Below are positions 7,900 through 18,874 of a stretch of DNA of 64,000 nt, piece after piece. A program made the translations under genes and the position numbers. Within the stretch, counting starts at the first letter, position 1, and every line of letters begins with the position of its first letter. The notes below the pieces were generated by a model that worked only from the letters and a program-made list of their open reading frames with translations, was not told the DNA's origin and did no database searches. Location: the NCBI GenBank assembly GCA_903900155.1, contig CAIUMD010000076.1, positions 1-64,000 of the forward strand. The letters are read 5' to 3'. This DNA comes from an uncultured Caulobacterales bacterium (GTDB lineage Bacteria > Pseudomonadota > Alphaproteobacteria > Caulobacterales > Caulobacteraceae).

Positions 7900-9201
7900 G
7901 TGCGTTTCTCGTCATTGGTCCTCGCAGCGTTGTTGCTGCCCACAGCCGTCTCCGCCCAGACGACGCCCGACGCGGCCCGGCTCAAGGCCGACGTCAGCAA
8001 GCTGGTGAGTTTCGGGACCCGGCACACGCTGTCCGATCCCAGTCATCCGACGCGCGGAATCGGCGCTGCGCGGCGCTGGTATGCCGACGAGATGAAGCGG
8101 ATCGGGGCGCGCTGCGGCGACTGCCTGCAGGTCTCGACCATCGAGCGCGTGTTCACCAATGACCGCGCGCCCAAGGGCGTGAACATCGTGGACGTCCTGG
8201 CTATCCAGCGCGGCCGCGACCCCAACCGCGTGGTGATCGTCCAGGGTCACATCGACAGCCGCGTGACGGACGTCATGAACTTCACCAGCGACGCGCCGGG
8301 CGCCAACGACGACGCCTCGGGCGTAGCGCTGGTGCTGGAAGCCGCGCGCCTGCTGTCGGGCAAGGCGTTCGACGCCACGATCGTCTATGCGGCGCTCTCG
8401 GGCGAGGAACAGGGCCTATTGGGCGGGACCCTGCTGGCCGAAACGGCCAAGGAGCGGGGCTGGAAGGTCACCGCCGTGCTCAACAACGACATCGTCGGCA
8501 ACACGGTCGGCCAGAACGGTACGCGGGTCGCCGACCGGGTGCGGGTGTTCTCCGAAGGCATCCGGGCGATCGAGGGCGTCCCCGAACAGCTCGTTCGCCG
8601 CGGCAATGGCGGCGAGGACGACGGCCCCAGCCGCGCGCTCGCCAAGGCCATCGACCATGTCGCGCAGGGCATCCCGGGCGGCCTGGACGCCTTCGTGGAT
8701 CGTCGTCCCGACCGCTTCGGCCGCGGCGGCGACCATGAGCCGTTCCTGCGGTTGGGCTATCCCGCGGTGCGTTTCTCGGTGGGCGTCGAGAACTACAACC
8801 AGCAGCACCAGGACCTGCGCACCGCCGATGGCGTCGAATATGGCGACACGGTCGACAAGATGGACTTCCCGTACCTGGCCAAGGTGACGGCGATCAATGT
8901 GGGGACCATCGCCCGCCTGGCGACCGCGCCGGCCGCGCCCGACGAAGTGCTGCTGCGCGGCGCCCTGGGCAGCGACACGACCCTATCCTGGACCGCCGTG
9001 CCTGGCGCCGCGGGCTATCGCGTCCACTGGCGTCGCAATGACAAGCAGGACTGGACCGACCATCGCGACATTCCGGCCGGCGCGACCGAGACTACGCTCA
9101 AGGACGTGATCGTCGACGACGTCTTCATCGGCGTGTCGGCGCTGTCGTCCAGCGGCGATGACAGCATCGTCACTTTCGGCGGACGCGCCCCGCGCCGCTA
9201 G
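7900..9201 (+). CDS. secreted M28-family metallopeptidase with C-terminal Ig/FN3-like domain
   Basis: A 433-residue protein with GTG start and GAAGGGAAA about 3-8 bp upstream; the signal peptide ends AVSAQ (about 20). The M28 catalytic residues are all present: GHIDS (H117, D119), GANDDASG (bridging Asp at 137/138), SGEEQG (E169/E170), NNDIVGN (D197) and a distal His in the NQQH region. Residues about 350-430 look like a fibronectin-III-type domain (LSWTAVPGAAGYRVHW). It is predicted to be a zinc aminopeptidase acting outside the cytoplasm on peptides. It is monocistronic, facing away from the nucleoside genes, and no functional link to them is evident. Confidence 0.88.
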   Translation: MRFSSLVLAALLLPTAVSAQTTPDAARLKADVSKLVSFGTRHTLSDPSHPTRGIGAARRWYADEMKRIGARCGDCLQVSTIERVFTNDRAPKGVNIVDVLAIQRGRDPNRVVIVQGHIDSRVTDVMNFTSDAPGANDDASGVALVLEAARLLSGKAFDATIVYAALSGEEQGLLGGTLLAETAKERGWKVTAVLNNDIVGNTVGQNGTRVADRVRVFSEGIRAIEGVPEQLVRRGNGGEDDGPSRALAKAIDHVAQGIPGGLDAFVDRRPDRFGRGGDHEPFLRLGYPAVRFSVGVENYNQQHQDLRTADGVEYGDTVDKMDFPYLAKVTAINVGTIARLATAPAAPDEVLLRGALGSDTTLSWTAVPGAAGYRVHWRRNDKQDWTDHRDIPAGATETTLKDVIVDDVFIGVSALSSSGDDSIVTFGGRAPRR

Positions 9202-9391
9202 CCCGTCGCGGGACCTGGATAAGATTGGCTGATCTGCGCGGGTTCTCGGCCAGTTCGACGCACCAGACCGGATCCACCTTGTTGAACGCCTCAAGAATGC
9301 CGGCGCGGCTGGTTTCGAACTCGCTGGTGATCTTGCCCTCGGCCGCATCAAAGCGCGCGCCCGATAATTCGCATCTACTCAATGACATCAT
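9170..9391 (-). pseudogene. unrecognised gene remnant (73 codons)
   Basis: A minus-strand frame of 73 codons, whose middle part (GARFDAAEGKI through VWCVELAENP) uses the GC3-rich codons of real genes. Its end runs 32 bp into the M28 gene, and no ribosome-binding site precedes its ATG. I recognise no family. The likely reading is the degraded tail of a lost gene between the convergent peptidase and flavin reductase genes. A genuine small protein is not excluded. Confidence 0.3.
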
Positions 9392-9427
9392 TCGGGATTG
9401 CCGTATTGCGCCCCGATCCTTTCCTCT

Positions 9428-9904
9428 TTACTCTCCGAAGTACCGCCCACCATGGTAGAGTAGCGGCGACGCCTTTCGCGCCTCCAGCGCCTGAACTCGA
9501 CCGATCATCAGCCGATGATCCCCCGCCGGGTGCAGGTCGACGACACGCGCGACGATCCACGCCAGACATCCCGCCAGCAACGGCGCGGCCTGATCGTTGC
9601 GAAAGGCGGCCGGACAGACCGCCCCGCCCCGGCCGCCGAAATAGTCGCTGACCTCAGCCTGGTCGTGGGCCAGGATATTGATGCCGAAGACGTCGCCCAT
9701 CGCTACGTGGCCGAGTACGCGAGCGCGCTTGCGCACCGACACCAGCACCAGCGGCGGGTCCAGCGACACCGACAGGAAGGCGTTGGCTGTCATGCCTTTG
9801 GGACCGCCCAGGGTGTGGTAGGTCACGACGCCCACCCCGGTCGCGAACTGCCCCATGACCCGGCGGAAATGCTCCGGCGCAATCGTTTGGCCGCCTTGCT
9901 CCAT
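9428..9904 (-). CDS. flavin reductase domain protein (two-component oxygenase reductase type)
   Basis: A 158-residue protein of the flavin reductase-like FMN-binding fold. Its residues 10-50 (FRRVMGQFATGVGVVTY, GMTANAFLSVSLDPPLVLVSV) are the signature of HpaC/RutF-type NAD(P)H:flavin reductases, followed by FGINILA and a C-terminal PLLYHGGRYFGE. Family members supply reduced FMN or FAD to a partner monooxygenase, and none lies in the window. It is divergent from the amidohydrolase at 10080 across a 175-bp AT-richer spacer, so both may serve one aromatic or terpenoid catabolic route (inference). Confidence 0.85.
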   Translation of the reverse strand: MEQGGQTIAPEHFRRVMGQFATGVGVVTYHTLGGPKGMTANAFLSVSLDPPLVLVSVRKRARVLGHVAMGDVFGINILAHDQAEVSDYFGGRGGAVCPAAFRNDQAAPLLAGCLAWIVARVVDLHPAGDHRLMIGRVQALEARKASPLLYHGGRYFGE

Positions 9905-10079
9905 GTCCTTGCCTTTCGAAATTTCCCACGCACCACTTCTGCATGCTCGACCTCATCAATGAGGCATATCGCCGCCAAATAGCGCCATAAATAAATTGAC
10001 TCGCGCACCATAAGAAGTGAGCGTAGTTGCGAAATGAGAGACCGCTCCACGGACGGCCAGACCAAGCAGGGAGAAAACG

Positions 10080-11258
10080 ATGACCTATTCGAAGGGGCGC
10101 GTGATCCACGACGCCGACAGCCACACCATGGAGACGGCCGAGTGGCTGGAGCCCTATCTGGAGGGCGCGCATCGCGAGAAACTGGGCTCGCTGTATTCCG
10201 AACGCGAGACCGGCCGCCGGATTGTCAAGCTGATCGACCAGGCCAAGGCCCGCAAGGGCGATCCGGACGCCGAGGCCGCCGCCGCCGAGAACCCGATCGC
10301 CGGCGCCAAGGGCTGGCTGGGCTACGGCGCCTTCGACACCGACGAGCGCATCAAGGCCCTGGACTGGCTGGGCTTCGGCAGCCAGCTGGTGTTCCCGACC
10401 TTCGGCCTGGGCGCGGTGACCAAGGCCGAGGATGAAGAGACCATGTACGTCGCGGCCCAGGCGCTGAACCGCGCACAATGCGCCTTCTGCGCGGTCGACC
10501 CCCGCCTGGTGGCCGTCGCCTTCGTGCCGCTGGACAACCCGCTGCGCGCCATCGCCGAACTGGACGCAGCCCTGGAGATGGGCGCGGGCGCGGTGATGTT
10601 CTCGGCAGCCCCTGCCGGCGACCGCTCGCCGGGCCACCCCGACCTCGACCCGTTCTGGCGCCGCCTGGAAGCGGCCAACGCGCCGTTCATGCTGCACATC
10701 GGCCCCGGCACCCGCACCCAGCCCAAACCCTTCCACAACAATGGCCGCGAACGCGCGCCCGACCTGCACGGCGGCGGCGAGAACCTGCGCTTCGCCGATT
10801 ACATGTGCCTGTGGTACGCGCCGCAGGAGTTCCTGACGGCGATGATCTACGACGGCGTCTTCAACCGCTTCCCGGCGCTGCGCGGCGGCGTCATCGAGTC
10901 GGGCGCCGGCTGGGTGCCGGACTTCCTGCGCCAGCTCGACTATTCCTACGCCTCGTTCAAGAAGACCGACCCCTACTTGCAGGAACTGGACCTGAAACCG
11001 TCGGAATATCTGCGCCGGGCGGTGAAGTTCACGCCCTTCCCCAGCGAGGATGTCGGCCGGATGATCCGCGACGCCGGCGCCGACCTCTTCCTGTTCTCCA
11101 GCGACTATCCGCATCCGGAGGGCACGCCCGACCCGATCGGCCGCTTCGAGCGCTCGCTGGGCGGGCTGGAGGAGGCCGAACTCGACGCCTTCTACCGCCG
11201 GAACTACGAACAGATGATGGGCATGCAGGATAGCACGGCCAGCATCGCCGCCGAGTAG
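10080..11258 (+). CDS. amidohydrolase family protein (amidohydrolase_2, decarboxylase-like)
   Basis: A 392-residue cytosolic protein. The N-terminal HDADSH (D13, H15) replaces the usual HxH metal site of the PF04909 group; other landmarks are FMLHIGPG, the VIESGAGWVPDF region and FSSDYPHPEGTPDP near the C-terminus, the Asp-His metal site typical of this family. Family enzymes are metal-dependent decarboxylases or ring hydrolases, and the substrate here is unknown. The ribosome-binding site GGGAGA lies about 6 bp before the ATG. Flavin reductase and TetR neighbours point to catabolism of an aromatic or related compound. A hairpin follows the stop. Confidence 0.85.
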   Translation: MTYSKGRVIHDADSHTMETAEWLEPYLEGAHREKLGSLYSERETGRRIVKLIDQAKARKGDPDAEAAAAENPIAGAKGWLGYGAFDTDERIKALDWLGFGSQLVFPTFGLGAVTKAEDEETMYVAAQALNRAQCAFCAVDPRLVAVAFVPLDNPLRAIAELDAALEMGAGAVMFSAAPAGDRSPGHPDLDPFWRRLEAANAPFMLHIGPGTRTQPKPFHNNGRERAPDLHGGGENLRFADYMCLWYAPQEFLTAMIYDGVFNRFPALRGGVIESGAGWVPDFLRQLDYSYASFKKTDPYLQELDLKPSEYLRRAVKFTPFPSEDVGRMIRDAGADLFLFSSDYPHPEGTPDPIGRFERSLGGLEEAELDAFYRRNYEQMMGMQDSTASIAAE

Positions 11259-11267
11259 CGTACCGGC

Positions 11268-11298
11268 GCCGCGGGATTGCAATTGGCGGCCCCGCGGC
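11268..11298. terminator. GC-rich hairpin after the amidohydrolase
   Basis: GCCGCGGG/CCCGCGGC (8-bp perfect arms, 15-nt loop) lies in the 53-bp spacer between the amidohydrolase stop and the next ATG. It has no T-run, so it is at best a weak terminator or a stabilising or processing structure. Confidence 0.4.
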
Positions 11299-11311
11299 CC
11301 AACCTTGGCCC

Positions 11312-12187
11312 ATGCGCGAAAAGACCTCGGCCAAGTATTCCCGCCAGGAGCTCTACGACCTCGTCTGGTCCAAGCCGCTGGCCGGCGCGGCCACCGAGGT
11401 CGGCCTCAGCGCCAACGGCCTGGCCAAGCTGTGCGATCGCCTGCTGATCCCCCGCCCCGCCCGCACCCATTGGACACGGCAAGGCGCGGCCGCCGCGGCC
11501 GCGCGACCACTGCTGCCGCCCGCGCCCTCGACCACCGCCCCGGAGATCATCGTCGGCGCCGAGCAGTTCACCGCCCGCCGCGCCCGCACACGCCTGTCGC
11601 CCGAAGACCGGCGCGACCAGCTGATGGACACCGCCGTCGGCATCATCCTGGCCGAGGGCCTTGCCGAAGTGACCCTGAAGCGCGTGGCCCGCGACGCCGG
11701 CATCAGCGAGGCCCAGGCCCACAACTGCTTTGCCGGCCGCGCCGATCTCCTCACCTCGCTGGCCCGGCGCGAGCTGGCGGCCCTGGAGCAACGGCGCCAA
11801 CTGCAGATCGCCCGGGGCGAGGACAACCTGACCCGGATCATCCTGTCGACCCTGGGCTATTTCCATGAGGCGATCGCGCGCGGGCCCACCTTGCAGCTCC
11901 TGATGCGCGACGCCGAGGTGCGCGACAGCCTGCAGGACGAACGCCAAAAGGCTGCCGAGGTCGCCGTTGGGCCGATCCTGGAATCGCTGGGCGCGCGCTA
12001 TGGCATGAGCCGGCCGGTGGCCTATGGATCGACCGCCGTACTGACCGCCGTCACCCGCCGCGCTGGGGGCCTGCTAGCCTCAGGCCGCACGACCTTCGAG
12101 GTCGCCGAGCGCCTGTGCCTGCCGATGATCATCGCCGGCGCCAACAGCAACGCCGCGGCGACGCGCCAGGAGAAGGAAGCGCCCTAG
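11312..12187 (+). CDS. TetR-family regulator with extra N-terminal HTH-like domain
   Basis: A 291-residue protein, about 90 longer than a usual TetR. Residues 9-54 (YSRQELYDLVWSKPLAGAA, GLSANGLAKLCDRLLIPRP, ending THW) form a helical segment with HTH character. A Pro/Ala-rich linker (about 60-90) follows, then a TetR HTH (about 97-145: DTAVGIILAEG, VTLKRVARDAGISEAQ) and a C-terminal ligand domain. The N-terminal block resembles a short DNA-binding-like segment found at the front of other bacterial proteins (from memory). It may regulate the adjacent amidohydrolase or the TetR/TBDR pair. Its stop overlaps the next TetR gene tail to tail by 4 bp. Confidence 0.8.
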   Translation: MREKTSAKYSRQELYDLVWSKPLAGAATEVGLSANGLAKLCDRLLIPRPARTHWTRQGAAAAAARPLLPPAPSTTAPEIIVGAEQFTARRARTRLSPEDRRDQLMDTAVGIILAEGLAEVTLKRVARDAGISEAQAHNCFAGRADLLTSLARRELAALEQRRQLQIARGEDNLTRIILSTLGYFHEAIARGPTLQLLMRDAEVRDSLQDERQKAAEVAVGPILESLGARYGMSRPVAYGSTAVLTAVTRRAGGLLASGRTTFEVAERLCLPMIIAGANSNAAATRQEKEAP

Positions 12188-12840
12188 GCGCTCTTGGCTG
12201 CGCGCGGGCGGACCGAATCGATCGCACTGGTCAGCAGGCGTGCACACAGCGCCTGGGCTTCCGCCAGTTCCAGCGCGCCCTCGAACACCAACCGCCCGGC
12301 CTCTTCGGGGATCGCGACCAGCAGCTCGATCAGCACCAGAGCCTCGTGCGCCGACAGCCGCAGGTCCCGCCGCGCCGCGCGGGCCAGACGGGCGATCGCA
12401 GAGACATGGGCGCGCGCCTTGCCGCCTCGCACCCGCGCCCGCGGCAGGTCGCGGACGGCCACGTGGACCACCGGGCCATGACGCGCGACGTGGTCGAGAT
12501 AGATGCCCGCGCCGGCCGCCGCGCGCGCGCCGAACTCGCCCGCGTCCAGCGCCGCGCCGAGGCCCGCCGCGGCCAGCCACTGCATGCGACGCTCCAGCAC
12601 GGCCTCGGCCAGCTGATCGGCGTCCGGGAAATAGGCATAGACCAGCGCCCGGCTGGCGCCCATGGCGTCACCAACCCGCTTCATCGAGATCGGCAGGCCG
12701 CTGGTCTCGATCACCAGCCCGTCGGCGATGTCGAGAATCTGCGCGATGCGCGCGGGCGCGCTCTTACGGCCGCGAAGGTCTTCCTGGACGTCCATGGGCC
12801 CGATGTTGGCCACCGCCGCGCGATTGTCAAACCCGTTCAC
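12184..12840 (-). CDS. TetR-family transcriptional regulator
   Basis: A 218-residue protein. The HTH lies at about residues 30-78 (RIAQILDIADGLV, ISMKRVGDAMGASRALVYAYF), followed by an all-helical ligand domain. The GTG start at 12840 has AGGG close upstream; ATG at 12795 is an alternative giving a more usual N-terminus. It is divergent from the TBDR at 12986, with a palindrome beside a promoter-like element in between, so it probably represses that receptor and itself. Confidence 0.85.
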   Translation of the reverse strand: MNGFDNRAAVANIGPMDVQEDLRGRKSAPARIAQILDIADGLVIETSGLPISMKRVGDAMGASRALVYAYFPDADQLAEAVLERRMQWLAAAGLGAALDAGEFGARAAAGAGIYLDHVARHGPVVHVAVRDLPRARVRGGKARAHVSAIARLARAARRDLRLSAHEALVLIELLVAIPEEAGRLVFEGALELAEAQALCARLLTSAIDSVRPRAAKSA

Positions 12841-12888
12841 GCACCCTGTCGAACCCTGATACCGCCCTTACGAAACACAACACTATTG

Positions 12889-12935
12889 GTTTGCATGTAA
12901 ACTCTCTTGACGGGCACACCTCCCGTACCTTCTAT
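12889..12935 (+). promoter_or_regulatory. promoter with TetR-type operator in front of the TBDR at 12986
   Basis: A near-perfect 14-bp palindrome GTTTGCATGTAAAC (12889-12902) is followed 4 bp later by TTGACG (12907-12912), a strong -35, a 17-bp gap, and TTCTAT as a weak -10. The operator placement just upstream of the -35 suits control by the divergent TetR protein. Confidence 0.45.
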
Positions 12936-12985
12936 TCGAAAACAAGGCCGCGCATATCGCGCAAGAAGGCCACGGGGAGGATCAC

Positions 12986-15598
<2,613 letters not shown>

Positions 15599-15622
15599 AG
15601 GCCCCTACCTCGGGGACCACTC

Positions 15623-15659
15623 GGGCCTCGGCGCTTGCGTCGGGGCCCTTTTCGTTTTT
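15623..15659 (+). terminator. intrinsic terminator of the TBDR gene at 12986
   Basis: A stem of about 11 bp with two G-U pairs (GGGCCTCGGCG against CGTCGGGGCCC, loop of 4) is followed by TTTTCGTTTTT, 24 bp after the TBDR stop. It terminates plus-strand transcription only. Confidence 0.85.
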
Positions 15660-15661
15660 GC

Positions 15662-15751
15662 TCAGGCGGCCGAACCGAGGTCCGGCAGCTCCAGCGCGTG
15701 GCCGTCCAGATCGGCGACGAAGATCTTCAGGACGCTTTGGGCCGCGCTCAT
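15662..15751 (-). CDS. 29-residue ORF translationally coupled to the MFS gene; VOC-tail-like
   Basis: ATG at 15751 overlaps the MFS stop as ATGA, so translation would be coupled. The 29-codon product contains KIFVADLDGHALELPDL, which resembles the last strand of VOC (glyoxalase-fold) proteins, where DPDGHxxEL is typical. It may be the end of a deleted VOC gene captured downstream of the transporter, or a real tiny protein. The GC3-rich codons look coding. Confidence 0.4.
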   Translation of the reverse strand: MSAAQSVLKIFVADLDGHALELPDLGSAA

Positions 15752-17244
15752 GCCTTCACCGCCGAGAGGACGGCCGCAACGGCGGGCTTGGCTTCAGGGG
15801 CCTGGGCGGCGCCGGCCTCGCGCTCGGCCAGCAGGCGCACGTTCTCGGCATGGCGCTCACGCGTGATGCGATAGCCCAGCAGGCAGGCCATGCCGACGCC
15901 GTACAGCACCACCAGGGTCGGGGCGTAGACCAGAACCAGCCGCGTCACGACCTGAGGATCCACCGTCGCGGGGCTGGCGCCCCTCGGAAAGGCCACGACG
16001 CTGAGCAGCAACCCGGACACGAAGACGCCGAGGCCCGAGACGCACTTCTGCACGATGCTGTTGGCGGCGAAGAACAGCCCCTCGGCGCGGCGGCCCGTCC
16101 GGACCGCGCTATCGTCGATGACGTCCGACAGCATGGCGGTGATCATGATCACCGACACCACCCCGCAAGTCCAATAAAGCGTCTGGATCGCCAGCAGCGC
16201 CGGCACGAGCAACCTGGAGCCCTCGGCGGGGAACCAGCCAGCCATGCGCAGGGCGAAGGGCAGCAGGCCCAGCACGACGGTCACGGCCAGCAGGACGATC
16301 GCCACCCTCTTCTTGCCCAGCAGGCGCGACAGGCGCGGCGCCAGCGGCAGGGCCAGCAGCGAGCCGATCAGAGCGTCCAGGGCCAGCAGAGCGATCTGGC
16401 CGGAGCTCAGCTTCCACCAATAGGTGGCGAAATAGAGCGCCAGGGCGCTGACCACGCCAGTGCCGGTGAACTTGATGACGCCATAGGCCATCAGGGCCAG
16501 GAACGAGCCGTGCCCCAGGCTCTGACGCATCTCGCCCAGCACCGTCGGCAGCGAGCGGCGCGGCCGCGCGGGCGGCTGGCGGAAGGTGGCGATCCGCCCG
16601 TGGGTGCCCGCGGCCGAGACCAGGATCGACAGCGCCATGATGACGGCCGCGGTGATGGCATAGCGCCACCAGCCATCCGGATTGAGCAGGCCGACCGGAT
16701 GACCGGCGTCAGGCCGCAGGAAGACCTTCAGGGTGACGATGTACAGCAGCGCGCCGCCGACGATGGCGAACATGTAGCGGTAGGCCATGATCGCCGTGCG
16801 CTCGTCATAGTCGGCGCTGAGCTCCGGACCGAGGGCCGAACTCGGGATTTCATAGAGCGCGACGAAGCTGCGCACCAGGATCGAGGTCACGACGATATAG
16901 CCGAACAGCGCCCCTTGCGACCAGTCGGCAGGCGGCATGAACAGCAGCAGGAAGCTCCCCGCTGTCGGCAGGGCCGAAGCGTACATGAACGGATGGCGCC
17001 GCCCCCAGCGCGAGCGCAGGCCGTCCGACATCTGGCCGATCAGCGGATCCAGCAAGGAGTCGGCGACCAGGGCCAGCAGGATGGCGCTGGCCACCAGTCC
17101 GGCCGGAAGACCCACCACCTGATTGTAGTAGATCAGCAGGAACGACTTGAACGCGCCGTCCTTGACCCCGTAGGCGATCGACCCGAAGCCGTAGAACAGC
17201 TTCGTACCGATCGGCAGGCGCGCAGCCTGCGCTTGATTTTCCAT
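15748..17244 (-). CDS. MFS transporter of the GPH (glycoside-pentoside-hexuronide:cation) type
   Basis: A 498-residue inner-membrane protein with about 12 hydrophobic segments. GPH hallmarks are KLFYGFGSIAYGVKDGAF at the N-terminus, DPLIGQMSDGLRSRWGRRHPF between helices 2 and 3, and EIPSSALGPELSADYDERT after helix 4. The start is ATG 17244 because GGAGG sits 6 bp upstream; an ATG 48 bp further upstream lacks such a site. It is downstream of the pectinesterase on the same strand, so uptake of galacturonate or oligogalacturonides is a reasonable guess. The spacer at 17245-17386 with a dyad suggests it may also have its own promoter. Its stop overlaps the 29-codon ORF. Confidence 0.88.
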   Translation of the reverse strand: MENQAQAARLPIGTKLFYGFGSIAYGVKDGAFKSFLLIYYNQVVGLPAGLVASAILLALVADSLLDPLIGQMSDGLRSRWGRRHPFMYASALPTAGSFLLLFMPPADWSQGALFGYIVVTSILVRSFVALYEIPSSALGPELSADYDERTAIMAYRYMFAIVGGALLYIVTLKVFLRPDAGHPVGLLNPDGWWRYAITAAVIMALSILVSAAGTHGRIATFRQPPARPRRSLPTVLGEMRQSLGHGSFLALMAYGVIKFTGTGVVSALALYFATYWWKLSSGQIALLALDALIGSLLALPLAPRLSRLLGKKRVAIVLLAVTVVLGLLPFALRMAGWFPAEGSRLLVPALLAIQTLYWTCGVVSVIMITAMLSDVIDDSAVRTGRRAEGLFFAANSIVQKCVSGLGVFVSGLLLSVVAFPRGASPATVDPQVVTRLVLVYAPTLVVLYGVGMACLLGYRITRERHAENVRLLAEREAGAAQAPEAKPAVAAVLSAVKA

Positions 17245-17360
17245 CGTTTCCTCCGTCGCCCGTTCGCCGGACGTTGAAGGAAACGATGACATTTATGGTG
17301 CGCGAGTCAAATTACTTATCCCAGCATTTCCTGGATAACCGAGAGAAAACCCCTTCAGAA

Positions 17361-17375
17361 TCCATTGATAATGGA
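17361..17375. promoter_or_regulatory. dyad in the MFS promoter region
   Basis: TCCATT-GAT-AATGGA is a perfect 6-bp inverted repeat with a 3-bp spacer in the AT-rich 142-bp gap upstream of the MFS gene. It is an operator candidate; it lacks a T-run and so is not a terminator. Confidence 0.35.
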
Positions 17376-17386
17376 GATCGAGAAAA

Positions 17387-18874
17387 TCAACGCACCACCG
17401 GCTTCCAGCCACCCAGCACAAACTCCGGCCGCCGGTATTCGGCAACCGTTTGAGCATCCGTGGGCAGGGTCAACGCACGCATGGCCGGATGCCGCTTCGA
17501 CAGGTCGATGGGCTTGCCGGCCAGGTCCCGCGTGTTGAATTCAAAGAGCCGCAGGTTCGACCAGTCGAACGTGGCGCGGTCCTCGACCGCGCCCCAGCCC
17601 TCGGGCGGAACGCCGTCGGTCTTGCTGTCGATGAGCACGAACTCCGCATAGGGGAAATTGGCCATCGGTGAGCTGGCGGGACCGTTGCGCGGCAGGCGCC
17701 CGAACGTGCCCTCGGTCTTGCGCCCTTCGGGATTGGCGGCCGTGATCGACCAGGGCAGCGGCTTGTCGACATAGATCAGCTTGGAGTCGACGAAGACGTT
17801 GCCATGACGGCCTTTGGGCGTCCGGGTCCAGGTGAAGGGCCCCACCGACTTGATTGTGCAGCGCAGGCAATAGAGCGCCGCATAGCCCAGGATCGTGTCG
17901 CCGTCGCCCGTCAGCGTGCTGTCGACCATGTAGATCGAGCCATAGGTCGTGAAGGCGTCCCCCGAGCCGTTCAAGGTCATGCGGTCGACGATGTTGCGCT
18001 CGCCACGCAGCAACAGCGCCTCGGCCTGGCCGATGAAGTCGTTGCGGATCGTGAAGGTCGACAGCTGAATGTCGTTGGCCTCGGTCACCGTGAAGGCCGG
18101 ACGGATGCGGTTGAAGGCGCTGTTGTTGGGATAGTGAACCACCACGCCCTCGCGGCTTTCGCCGCGCAGGGTCAGGTTCGACTTTCCTTTCAGATAGACG
18201 ATCTCCTGGTAGTCGCCGTTCCTGATGAAGATCGTCAGCGGCTTCGCCGAGACCTGGGGCGCGAAGTCGATCGCCCCCTGCACGGTGCTAAAGTCGCCCT
18301 TGCCGTCGGCCGAGACGACCACCCGATCGACACCAGCCTTCGGCGGCGCGGCCTTGGTGGTGAAGGTCCAGCTCTTAGTCGCCTCCAGCGGCTGGCCATC
18401 CGCCGTGGTCAGGACCTGGGGATCCAGCCTTACGATATAGGTCCTGCCGTACTTCAGCGCGCCGTTGTGCGGATGGATCGTCGCGGCGTTTCCCTTGGCC
18501 GTGACCGGGAAGAAGTGGAACCACGCCCCGCCGACCTGGACAGCCTGGAAATCCGGATTGTCGGGACCGGCCGGCTTGGGCGGCGCGGGCGACTTGGTCT
18601 CTCCCGTGGCGCTCTTGGGCCGGCCATCCGGGACCGGCGAGGCCGGGATGGACAGGTCCAGGATGTCGACCACGCTGTTGTCGGCGGCGTCGAGAATCTG
18701 GACCCTGCCCGAGGTCCCGACCTTGGGCGGCGCCGCGAAGGTCAGCACCAGCTGGGTGTCCGGATTGACGTTCCTGGCGCCCGCAGCCGGGAAGAGCTTC
18801 GGGGCCGCCACGCAGGGCATGGCGAGGAAGCAGGCCGCCGAAGCGATGAGGGTGGTGCGCATGGGCTTTCCCAT
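17387..18874 (-). CDS. secreted pectinesterase with N-terminal Ig-like domain
   Basis: A 495-residue protein. ATG 18874 overlaps the receptor stop as TGATG, giving coupled translation; MRTTL at 18862 is an alternative. The signal peptide ends CVAAP. Residues about 28-155 are Ig-like (NVNPDTQLVLTF, ending SWTFTT), then a right-handed beta-helix pectinesterase domain: SADGKGDFSTVQGAIDF, NGDYQEIVYL, GQAEALLL (the QAVAL Gln), GDAFTTYG in place of QDTLY, and GDTILGYAALYC in place of DFIFG. Both catalytic Asp positions and the Gln remain, although the flanking residues differ. It would de-methylesterify pectin for the neighbouring pectate lyase. Confidence 0.87.
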   Translation of the reverse strand: MGKPMRTTLIASAACFLAMPCVAAPKLFPAAGARNVNPDTQLVLTFAAPPKVGTSGRVQILDAADNSVVDILDLSIPASPVPDGRPKSATGETKSPAPPKPAGPDNPDFQAVQVGGAWFHFFPVTAKGNAATIHPHNGALKYGRTYIVRLDPQVLTTADGQPLEATKSWTFTTKAAPPKAGVDRVVVSADGKGDFSTVQGAIDFAPQVSAKPLTIFIRNGDYQEIVYLKGKSNLTLRGESREGVVVHYPNNSAFNRIRPAFTVTEANDIQLSTFTIRNDFIGQAEALLLRGERNIVDRMTLNGSGDAFTTYGSIYMVDSTLTGDGDTILGYAALYCLRCTIKSVGPFTWTRTPKGRHGNVFVDSKLIYVDKPLPWSITAANPEGRKTEGTFGRLPRNGPASSPMANFPYAEFVLIDSKTDGVPPEGWGAVEDRATFDWSNLRLFEFNTRDLAGKPIDLSKRHPAMRALTLPTDAQTVAEYRRPEFVLGGWKPVVR

